Origin: Candidatus Iainarchaeum sp.
GTDB lineage: Archaea; Iainarchaeota; Iainarchaeia; Iainarchaeales; GCA-2688035
Direction: 5' to 3'
NCBI GenBank assembly: GCA_017608725.1
Contig: JAFCFG010000070.1
Coordinates: 1-5,963 of the forward strand
Length of the DNA stretch: 5,963 bases
In this document: piece by piece, positions 1 through 4,197 of the stretch
Layout: every line of letters starts with the position of its first letter
Numbering within the stretch: the stretch's first letter is position 1
Made by a program: the position numbers and the translations under genes
Notes under the pieces: model-generated
What the model was told of the DNA's origin: nothing
The model's input: the letters and a program-made list of their open reading frames with translations, nothing else
Databases searched by the model: none

Positions 1-119
1 CTTTTAAAGAAGAGATTAACTAATTAAATTGCTTACCTGTTTAAAAAATTTCGTTTTTCTAACAATTCGATGATTGTAACAATTGGGCGTTTTTCTCTAT
101 CTCAAGGCCTGGGAAAAGA

Positions 120-127
120 TTTTATAG
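120..127 (+). promoter_or_regulatory. TATA box of the 150-359 gene (leaderless)
   Basis: TTTTATAG is preceded by a purine-rich BRE-like stretch (GGGAAAAGA). If the box occupies -30 to -23, transcription would start at about base 150, which is exactly the GTG start codon of the next gene. This predicts a leaderless mRNA and supports that start. The placement is inferred from spacing only. Confidence 0.55.
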
Positions 128-149
128 GGGAAGAGAACATACTAATATC

Positions 150-359
150 GTGGTCAAAGTGCCTGAAAGAGAGTTGAGCGCTGCAAAGAAAAGGAAAATG
201 AATGCAATTCTCAAAGACTTAAAGCAGAGAATGCGGGAGATAGATGAGCTGGGCAAGAAGATCAGGGAAGAGGGCAGGATACCAAGCCCTAAGAAAACAA
301 GGCAGCTACTGGAGGAAATCAAGGTTCCCCCGCTGAAAATACTTAGGGAATCAGGTTAG
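150..359 (+). CDS. Small basic helical protein of unknown function
   Basis: A 69-residue protein that I do not recognise. It is rich in Lys, Arg and Glu. Residues about 9-42 form a continuous charged, heptad-like helix (AKKRKMNAILKDLKQRMREI and onward), a short turn GRIPSPKK follows at 42-49, then a second helix and a proline-containing tail. There is no membrane segment, signal peptide or cysteine. The size and charge would suit a nucleic-acid-binding or partner-binding protein, but that is inference. The start is GTG. A TATA box 23-30 bases upstream puts the transcript start on this codon, so it would be translated without a leader or Shine-Dalgarno sequence. The opposite strand is open over much of the same stretch but gives an unlikely Leu/Ser/Phe-rich peptide. 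The DUF192 gene follows 69 bp downstream on the same strand and could be co-transcribed. Confidence 0.6.
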   Translation: MVKVPERELSAAKKRKMNAILKDLKQRMREIDELGKKIREEGRIPSPKKTRQLLEEIKVPPLKILRESG

Positions 360-381
360 ATCCCAAAACTGGTTTTTCCGA

Positions 382-389
382 TTTTGTAA
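382..389 (+). promoter_or_regulatory. Weak TATA-like box before the DUF192 gene
   Basis: TTTTGTAA lies 40-47 bases before the ATG at 429 and would set a transcript start near 412, giving a leader of about 17 bases. It is a poor match (G inside the box), so read-through from the upstream gene is an equal possibility. Confidence 0.25.
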
Positions 390-428
390 GGGGAAAGTAA
401 GAAAAACAATTGAAAATGCTGAGCCAAA

Positions 429-836
429 ATGCTTTTCAACAAAACAACAAAAAGAAAGGTAATTGGGAGAATAGTGCTTGCTCAAACCCCTTGGCAGAGG
501 CTGAAGGGCCTCATGTTTGAAAAGCCAGAAAGGTTTAAGTACGGGCTTGTTTTTGCCCTGCCAAGGGAAAGCAGGTCAGCCGCAACAATTCACATGTTCT
601 TTGTTTTCTTTCCCATTGACGTTGTTTTTCTGAACAAGGGGAAGAGGGTGGTTGACATCGTAAGAAAGCTCCAGCCGTTTACTCCAAGTTACACCCCAAA
701 AAAACCAGCAAAATACCTAATTGAGCTGCCGGAGGGAAAAAGCAGGGGAGTGAAGGAGGGCCATGTCCTAGAGTGGCAGGATTCAATCAAGGGCAAGCCT
801 TGCAAGAAAGGAGTCCCTGCAAGGGCCATGTCCTAG
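429..836 (+). CDS. DUF192 (UPF0127) family protein with an altered C-terminus
   Basis: A 135-residue protein. Residues about 1-116 match the DUF192 family as I know it: N-terminal strand, then QRLKGLMF (23-30), the hallmark IHMFFVFFPIDVVFLNK (54-70), RVVDIVRKLQPF (73-84), a proline-rich turn, AKYLIELPEG (94-103) and the closing GHVLEW (111-116). The family forms a small beta-rich fold. Its biochemical role is not settled, and many bacterial members are secreted; this copy has no signal peptide and looks cytoplasmic. Archaeal members usually stop just after the VLEW/VLEF motif, but here 19 more residues follow, rich in Lys and Pro and ending ARAMS. This tail is encoded by the first copy of a 31-bp repeat plus a stretch unlike the second copy, so it probably arose by rearrangement. 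The ATG at 429 gives a full-length domain. The nearby ATG at 416 is out of frame. The gene converges on the zinc-finger gene, with 53 bp between the two stops. Confidence 0.85.
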   Translation: MLFNKTTKRKVIGRIVLAQTPWQRLKGLMFEKPERFKYGLVFALPRESRSAATIHMFFVFFPIDVVFLNKGKRVVDIVRKLQPFTPSYTPKKPAKYLIELPEGKSRGVKEGHVLEWQDSIKGKPCKKGVPARAMS

Positions 837-853
837 AGTGGCAGAATTCAATC
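758..853. repeat. 31-bp direct repeat, copies 65 bp apart
   Basis: Bases 758-788 recur at 823-853 with one difference (G at 780, A at 845). The unit begins GGGCCATGTCCTAGAGTGG and ends ATTCAATC. In the first copy it encodes the DUF192 ending GHVLEWQDSI. In the second copy the same sequence is shifted by two bases relative to that gene, so it is read as ARAMS and stop. The 34 bases between the copies (789-822) share only scattered matches, chiefly TCCTGCA/TCCCTGCA, with the bases that follow the second copy. Confidence 0.95.
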
Positions 854-924
854 CTCCAATATCCTGCCAACATATCTTTCCTGCAGGATTCAATCCTCCA
901 ATATCCTGCCAACATATCTTTCCT
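841..924. repeat. 42-bp tandem duplication, two abutting copies
   Basis: Bases 841-882 and 883-924 are identical except at one position (A at 845, G at 887). On the minus strand the unit holds the last codons of the zinc-finger gene, RYVGRILED, plus its TGA. The gene uses the copy at 883-924, and the copy at 841-882 lies after the stop as a relic. The first 13 bases of the unit, GCAG(A/G)ATTCAATC, occur a third time at 776-788, linking this duplication to the 31-bp repeat. Confidence 0.97.
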
Positions 925-1081
925 TACACAGCTGGCAACAAAAGCGCTGATAGTACAAGTGCGTTCCGTTGTTTTCAAGTTCTTTGCCGCACTGCAGACA
1001 GCGCTTTTCAACAGGGTAAGCTTTTGCTGGGTTCACATTGCTTTTCTTAAGGTATTTCCCCAAGTCCAATCTGGCCACCAC
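890..1081 (-). CDS. Small zinc-finger (treble-clef-like) protein
   Basis: A 63-residue protein. The N-terminal third is basic (LGKYLKKSNVNPAKAYPVEK). A zinc-binding module then runs from residue 28 to the end: CLQC at 28-31 and CQLC at 49-52, with an extra Cys at 48. The layout CxxCGK, about 17 residues, FCxxxC, then a short helix resembles small treble-clef proteins of the YacG/DUF2116 kind (CxxCGK...FCSxxCR). I place it only at that level. Such proteins usually bind protein or nucleic-acid partners, which is family knowledge and not shown here. The first codon is GTG at 1081, with a second GTG directly after it. A TATA box at 1103-1110 puts the transcript start at about 1080, so a leaderless start fits. 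The last ten codons and the stop lie in a 42-bp unit that is tandemly duplicated past the end of the gene. It lies 75 bp downstream of the sigma-like gene on the same strand. Confidence 0.72.
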   Translation of the reverse strand: MVARLDLGKYLKKSNVNPAKAYPVEKRCLQCGKELENNGTHLYYQRFCCQLCKERYVGRILED

Positions 1082-1102
1082 AAAAAAGCGGTTTCAGTCC
1101 AC

Positions 1103-1110
1103 TAATATTT
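1103..1110 (-). promoter_or_regulatory. TATA box of the zinc-finger gene (leaderless)
   Basis: On the minus strand the box reads AAATATTA. With the box at -30 to -23, transcription would begin at about 1080, on the GTG start codon. The same octamer precedes the flavoprotein gene (4098-4105). Confidence 0.5.
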
Positions 1111-1146
1111 GGCAGTTGGAAGGAATTTAAGAATATTGTTCATGGC

Positions 1147-1174
1147 AGGGCAAGCTCTAGTAAAGCCTTGCCCT
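1147..1174 (-). other. Hairpin spanning the stop codon of the sigma-like gene
   Basis: AGGGCAAG (1147-1154) and CTTGCCCT (1167-1174) form an 8-bp perfect inverted repeat with a 12-base loop that contains the TAG stop at 1157-1159. No T-run follows on the minus strand, so it is not a standard terminator. It could mark or protect an mRNA 3' end, or it may be a chance arrangement. Confidence 0.35.
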
Positions 1175-2176
1175 TTCAATGGATTTGGCAATCCTCCTTC
1201 TGATGATATTCACGTTTGATTCTGAATAGCCAATTTCTTCCCCTATTTTCTTGTCAGGGTATCCAATTACCCTTCCAAAGACAACTGCTCTTTCAATAAG
1301 GTTCAGCCCAAGCAGACTGCATATTTCGTTAACCTTTTCGGCTGTCAGCTCCCTTGCTTCTGGCCTTGCTTCAATCCTTGTTTTCAGCGGTTTTTCCCCT
1401 GCCCCTGCCTGGTCAAGTGATTGCTGTGCCCTGTATTTTCTCCAGGCGTACCTTTTGAGGTCAATCATTATCTTGTTCAGGTGAAATCTGATATGTCTGT
1501 CAAGCTTTGTTTTCTCAGGCCCTGGTATTTTATCAGGCCTGTATGTCCTGAGCCTTAACTCAAGCCTTTCAGCAAGCTCGTCCCCAATTATTTCGGGGTT
1601 CATGCTTACAAAATCAAACGCTTTCCTGTTTGTCCTGTAGACATATGCTGCAACTCTCTTGATGTCCTTTGCTTTTTCTGCAATAATCTTCTGTCTTCTC
1701 TTTTTCTTTAGGATGCCTGTTTCCTTTACCCTGCTTCTGGTTGCAGCTTTTTTTCTTTCCCCTGCGCTTACTATTGGGATTTGTCCCTGTTGCTCAAGAT
1801 ACATTCTCCTTCTTTTGACTGATGTGCTGCTTGTGCCTGTTGCTCTGGCAATGGCCTTGTCTGTAGCAGTTGGTTTTGCAGCCAGCATTCTGAGTATTGC
1901 CCTGTGGGTTTTTTTTGGCAGCCTCTGCGATGGCTTTTTAGCTGAGTTTGCAGCTGTTTCTCCCCGCATTGCCTTTTCCGCAAATTTAATGAATTCAATT
2001 GCCTTTTCCGTCCTTTTCCTGCTCCAGTTAGGGATTCTTTTTGACAGTATCTCGGCATGAAGCTTCTTTGTGCCTTCCCTAAGGGTCTGGATATCCCTTT
2101 TTAGGGTCTGCTGTGATATCTTCAGGCGTTTCATTACATAGCTCTGGCTTTTGCCCTGCTTTAGCAGTTCAAGCAC
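1157..2176 (-). CDS. Sigma-70-like transcription factor with N-terminal HTH domains
   Basis: A 339-residue, strongly basic protein. Residues 1-33 form a helix-turn-helix (LELLKQGKSQSYVMKRLKIS, then QQTLKRDIQTL). Residues about 88-133 form a second, winged-helix-like HTH of Lrp/MarR type (HRAILRMLAAKPTATDKAIA and on to YLEQQGQI). A basic linker runs to about 168. Residues 170-245 resemble sigma-70 region 2: IKRVAAYVYR, an acidic helix DELAERLELRL, TYRPDK (compare the ryDPdkG motif), then a helix ending IMIDLKR. Residues 278-337 strongly resemble region 4: ICSLLGLNLIERAVVFGRVI, then GYPDKKIGEEIGYSESNVNI and RRRIAKSIERARL, the usual -35-binding HTH. In bacteria these regions bind RNA polymerase and promoter DNA. 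Archaea start transcription with TBP/TFB, so the role here is open. The GTG at 2176 is the first usual start codon, but the frame stays open for 29 codons upstream (2177-2263) and encodes plausible domain sequence, so the true N-terminus may lie further out. Confidence 0.75.
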   Translation of the reverse strand: MLELLKQGKSQSYVMKRLKISQQTLKRDIQTLREGTKKLHAEILSKRIPNWSRKRTEKAIEFIKFAEKAMRGETAANSAKKPSQRLPKKTHRAILRMLAAKPTATDKAIARATGTSSTSVKRRRMYLEQQGQIPIVSAGERKKAATRSRVKETGILKKKRRQKIIAEKAKDIKRVAAYVYRTNRKAFDFVSMNPEIIGDELAERLELRLRTYRPDKIPGPEKTKLDRHIRFHLNKIMIDLKRYAWRKYRAQQSLDQAGAGEKPLKTRIEARPEARELTAEKVNEICSLLGLNLIERAVVFGRVIGYPDKKIGEEIGYSESNVNIIRRRIAKSIERARLY

Positions 2177-2263
2177 CCTGTTCTGCCTTCCTGCTATTTT
2201 CTGAATCTTACTAATCTGGTAAGCTGTTTCCTTCCTGCGCCTTTTCGGTTTGGGTATATCCTG
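2177..2263 (-). other. Probable N-terminal extension of the sigma-like gene without a normal start codon
   Basis: These 29 codons are open and in frame with the gene, running from just after a TGA (2264-2266). They read QDIPKPKRRRKETAYQISKI and continue QKIAGRQNR before the GTG. The sequence is basic and completes the first helix of the N-terminal HTH, which the GTG start would clip. No ATG, GTG or TTG occurs in them; only ATA (2255-2257) and ATT codons are available. A GTG at 2265-2267 lies in another frame and would need a +1 shift. Non-canonical initiation, frameshifting, a sequence error or a non-coding leader are all possible. Confidence 0.45.
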
Positions 2264-2280
2264 TCACCTGCAAAAATTCC

Positions 2281-2298
2281 CCTGTATATTAATTCAGG
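2281..2298 (-). promoter_or_regulatory. TATA box of the sigma-like gene within a CCTG-N10-CAGG dyad
   Basis: On the minus strand TAATATAC (2285-2292) would set transcription to start near 2262. The box lies inside an inverted pair CCTG (2281-2284) and CAGG (2295-2298). Two more CCTG copies occur at 2260-2263 and 2267-2270. The dyad is placed where a repressor would block TBP, so autoregulation by the HTH protein is conceivable. The arms are only 4 bp, so this is weak evidence. Confidence 0.35.
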
Positions 2299-2373
2299 TT
2301 CTTTCCCTTTAATTAATTTTTCCCCATCTGAAAATTAAATCTATCCGTTTTTTTTGAGGGGGGAAATAAAAGA

Positions 2374-2410
2374 GAGGAAAGAAAAAAAGTAGATTAATTT
2401 TTCTTTCCTC
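2374..2410. terminator. 13-bp perfect inverted repeat, terminator-like hairpin
   Basis: GAGGAAAGAAAAA (2374-2386) pairs perfectly with TTTTTCTTTCCTC (2398-2410) around an 11-base loop. Both flanks are pyrimidine-rich in the direction of exit: CTTTGCCTTTTTG on the plus strand and TCTTTTATTTCC on the minus strand. It could therefore end transcripts from either side. Archaeal termination depends more on T-runs than on hairpins, so a structured RNA 3' end or a protein-binding dyad are alternatives. Confidence 0.5.
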
Positions 2411-2482
2411 CTTTGCCTTTTTGCCTTCTTGTTACAGAATCCGGGGGTGATAAATTACCCGCATTTAATAGAGCCTAACTTG

Positions 2483-2490
2483 TATATAAA
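2483..2490 (-). promoter_or_regulatory. Strong TATA box facing left
   Basis: On the minus strand the bases read TTTATATA, preceded by T at 2491, which is the archaeal consensus. Transcription would start at about 2460, at the base of a small GGGT/ACCC stem, and run about 50-100 bases to the 13-bp hairpin at 2374-2410. No coding region follows before the sigma-like gene, so the product would be a short RNA or a long leader. Confidence 0.4.
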
Positions 2491-2540
2491 ATAGTGCTAT
2501 TTGGAAAGCAAACTTTTGCCCCTTTTTGCTGGTTTGAAAA

Positions 2541-2548
2541 CTTAAATA
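2541..2548 (+). promoter_or_regulatory. BRE/TATA-like promoter facing right with a dyad over the start site
   Basis: GAAAA followed by CTTAAATA is a good BRE plus TATA arrangement and predicts a start near 2571. Two inverted repeats lie over that point: AACCCC (2555-2560) with GGGGTT (2577-2582), and CAGAA (2568-2572) with TTCTG (2581-2585). No gene begins nearby; the next rightward frame is the microprotein at 2818. Confidence 0.35.
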
Positions 2549-2817
2549 GGCCAAAACCCCCATTTTTCAGAATATCGGGGTTCTGCTTTTCATACTTCCT
2601 TATGCACATCTCACTGCAAAAACAGCGCGTCTAATACTTTTAAACTTAATGCCTTAAATTGTGCTTCAAATGCGGAGATATTAGGCAGCCTTAAAAATAA
2701 CGGGCATGTGCTTTTATATGGCCTTTCATTCCACAGCCAGGAGCTGTTTTATCTATATGCTGCAAAAACCCCTGTGACACTAAAATTAAGCGATTCGTTT
2801 ATCTTAATCCAGCAACC

Positions 2818-2904
2818 ATGGAGATGGTTGTGCTGATAGCAGTAGTTGTGATTGGCGTGATATTGTTGCTGAAGGCATTCAGCTCAATGAAAACTTCTGA
2901 TTAA
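2818..2904 (+). CDS. Possible 28-residue single-pass membrane microprotein
   Basis: ATG to TAA encodes 28 residues. The N-terminus is short and acidic (MEM), followed by one unbroken hydrophobic stretch, VVLIAVVVIGVILLL (4-18), then a Lys and a short polar tail, KAFSSMKTSD. Length and hydrophobicity suit a single transmembrane helix with a small exposed tail. I do not recognise a family. Candidate TATA sequences lie upstream (TAAAATTA at 2781-2788 would give a start near 2811, and CTTTTATATG at 2710-2719 a longer leader); no Shine-Dalgarno sequence is evident. The frame ends 23 bp before the convergent stop of the flavoprotein gene. So short a frame could be chance, but the clean helix, tidy boundaries and position in an otherwise empty gap favour a real gene. 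Confidence 0.4.
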   Translation: MEMVVLIAVVVIGVILLLKAFSSMKTSD

Positions 2905-2913
2905 TAAAAGGGG

Positions 2914-2925
2914 TTGGAAATCCAA
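2914..2925. terminator. Short dyad between convergent genes
   Basis: TTGG-AAAT-CCAA sits between the microprotein stop (2904) and the flavoprotein stop (2928). On the minus strand it is followed by CCCCTTTTATT, a T-rich stretch that could end flavoprotein transcripts. The stem is only 4-5 bp, so this is tentative. Confidence 0.25.
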
Positions 2926-2927
2926 AT

Positions 2928-4064
2928 TTACACTATTTTTAGTGCTGTAGGGAGCAGCCCCCACATCTTGGGCTTGAACAGCATTTTTCGCATGAACCTG
3001 CCAGGCTTGTCCATGTCCCCATACTGTTGCAAAAATTCTTCAATGCCGGCTTTTTTCGCCTTTCTAAAAAGATTGTCAAATTGGTGTGGCCTCAGGCCCT
3101 GAATATAAGAATGGATTTTCCAGTGGATAAGCAGCTCCCTGTTCAATTCCCCTAGGTTCTTATCGTAAATATTAAGGTTCTGCTGGTGCTTCAGGTTGTT
3201 TGCAACCGCCGCAGCACAGATTTCAGCTGCCTTCAGCCCAAAAATCAGGCCTCCGCCAGACGTTGCCTTTGTTTGCATTGCTGCATCCCCTACCAAGAGC
3301 GTGTTTCCGAAAACAAGTTGCTTTGCCGGCTGGCTTATTGGAATAAGCCCAGCGCTTTTGCTCAATACCTTTACCTCAATTTCCTTCTCTTTTAGAAATT
3401 TCTTCAGGGATTCAGCTGGGTTCTCTCCAAGCCTTACCCCCAACCCTATTCTCGCTATCCTGGCCGATTCCGGAACAACCCAGGCAAAAAAGCCGGGGGC
3501 AAACCCGCCAAAGTGAAGTTCAACCATGCTTTGGTCAAACGAGCCCTGTGCCCTTATCTGAAAACCCTGAACAAAGTTTTTCTCCGGCAGGTGCCTGAAC
3601 GCACTGTGCCTTACAACGCTGTGGGCCCCATCCGCTCCAATTACTATTTTGCTCCTCTGCATTTCCCCGTGGCCATGGGTTTCCAGGAACAGGTTGCTGT
3701 TCCTCAAATCAATTAGCTTGCTGTTCAAGTGCATCTCACAGTTAAGCCTTTTTGCTTTTTTGTAAAACAGCTGGTCAAATTTAAACCTGTCAATAACAAG
3801 AGCAGTTGTTTCCTCTTTTTGCACTGTAATGCATTCATTGCCAGGAGAAAAAATGTTTGCTCCCTTTATTTCATTCACAACACTGTCTTGCAGCCTCAAA
3901 CCAAGCTCTTCAACCCCATTGCTTGAAATTAGGCCGGCACACTGCACTGGTCTGCCTACAGTGCTGTGTTCTTCGAAAACACTTATATCAAAGCCCTCTT
4001 CCCTCAGAAGAGAAGCACAGTGCAAGCCAACCGGGCCAGCACCAATCACGCTTACTACAGCCAT
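2928..4064 (-). CDS. Geranylgeranyl reductase family FAD-dependent oxidoreductase
   Basis: A 378-residue flavoprotein, close to the usual 390-400 of archaeal members. The FAD-binding Rossmann motif VIGAGPVGLHCASLL is at 6-20, and an acidic residue pair (EE, 31-32) ends the second strand. VQCAGLIS at 40-47 is the Cys-containing motif typical of geranylgeranyl reductases. GADGAHSVVR (143-152) is the DG motif, and LLVGDAAMQTKATSGGGLIF (256-275) is the GD motif that contacts the FAD ribityl and diphosphate. Family members use reduced flavin to saturate double bonds of geranylgeranyl chains. In archaea the usual substrate is the digeranylgeranyl-glycerophospholipid core of the membrane, which is the likely role here, although quinone or other isoprenoid substrates cannot be excluded. 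There is no transmembrane helix; membrane association is likely through the C-terminal basic/hydrophobic part (KMLFKPKMWGLLPTALKIV). The ATG start places GXGXXG at the expected position, and GGGAG lies 4 bases upstream of it. It has its own TATA box. Confidence 0.85.
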   Translation of the reverse strand: MAVVSVIGAGPVGLHCASLLREEGFDISVFEEHSTVGRPVQCAGLISSNGVEELGLRLQDSVVNEIKGANIFSPGNECITVQKEETTALVIDRFKFDQLFYKKAKRLNCEMHLNSKLIDLRNSNLFLETHGHGEMQRSKIVIGADGAHSVVRHSAFRHLPEKNFVQGFQIRAQGSFDQSMVELHFGGFAPGFFAWVVPESARIARIGLGVRLGENPAESLKKFLKEKEIEVKVLSKSAGLIPISQPAKQLVFGNTLLVGDAAMQTKATSGGGLIFGLKAAEICAAAVANNLKHQQNLNIYDKNLGELNRELLIHWKIHSYIQGLRPHQFDNLFRKAKKAGIEEFLQQYGDMDKPGRFMRKMLFKPKMWGLLPTALKIV

Positions 4065-4097
4065 TTAACTCCCGGTAAAATAGAAGAAGCATGAAAT

Positions 4098-4105
4098 TAA
4101 TATTT
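4098..4105 (-). promoter_or_regulatory. TATA box of the flavoprotein gene
   Basis: AAATATTA on the minus strand predicts a start near 4075 and an 11-base leader that contains GGGAG just ahead of the ATG, a possible Shine-Dalgarno site. A second box, TTTAAATA (4167-4174), would give a leader of about 80 bases. Confidence 0.5.
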
Positions 4106-4171
4106 TTTTGCTTTGAGAGAGCAGAACCTAATCTTAGGCAAATATTTTCCATGTTATACAAAGCAATATTT

Positions 4172-4177
4172 AAAAAA
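4172..4177 (-). terminator. T6 run after the surface-protein gene
   Basis: Twenty bases past the TGA of the surface-protein gene, the minus strand reads CCCTTTTTTA. Oligo-T tracts are the usual archaeal termination signal. The same bases overlap the TTTAAATA box that could serve the next gene. Confidence 0.4.
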
Positions 4178-4197
4178 GGGCATCTCCAAGAATCAGT

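Larger units (their letters stand above)
2299..2817. other. About 520 bp without a convincing gene; promoters and structured elements
   Basis: No open frame here has a credible length or composition, and no tRNA T-arm or other recognisable RNA signature was seen. It does contain a 13-bp inverted repeat (2374-2410), a leftward TATA box (2483-2490), a rightward TATA box (2541-2548) with dyads over its expected start site, and further AT-rich boxes such as CTTTTATATG (2710-2719). This many promoter-like boxes suggests one or more untranslated RNAs or long leaders rather than dead spacer, but AT-rich archaeal spacers also throw up such boxes by chance. Confidence 0.6.

Noticed and set aside
62..86. 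Dyad ACAAT/ATTGT and palindrome TTGTAACAA upstream of the first gene
   Set aside because: AT-rich arms of 4-5 bp are expected by chance in such spacer, and the site is about 40 bases upstream of the TATA box. Too weak to list as an operator.
122..322. Leftward 66-codon frame
   Set aside because: Antisense to the 150-359 gene. The Leu/Ser/Phe-rich composition is what the complement of a Lys/Glu/Arg-rich gene gives, and no promoter fits it.
758..924. CRISPR array
   Set aside because: Repeats are tandem or overlapping with no regular unique spacers and they coincide with the ends of two genes.
773..1105. Rightward open frame of 110 codons containing a 14-residue peptide repeat
   Set aside because: The repeat is only the translated 42-bp tandem duplication. 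The frame lies opposite the zinc-finger gene, whose paired CxxC motifs and TATA box make that strand the coding one.
1659..2060. Rightward 133-codon hydrophobic frame resembling a membrane protein
   Set aside because: Antisense to the sigma-like gene. The hydrophobic character comes from complementing Lys/Arg/Glu codons, and the opposite strand has recognisable HTH and sigma motifs.
2309..2398. Leftward frame starting at ATT, with AAAGGAGG upstream
   Set aside because: The GGAGG is a good Shine-Dalgarno match but the start would be ATT and the product is a Phe/Leu-rich low-complexity peptide from the hairpin arm and T-runs.
2655..2690. tRNA T-arm-like GCTTCAAATGC
   Set aside because: The flanking bases do not form a 5-bp T-stem, and no acceptor or anticodon arm can be built around it.
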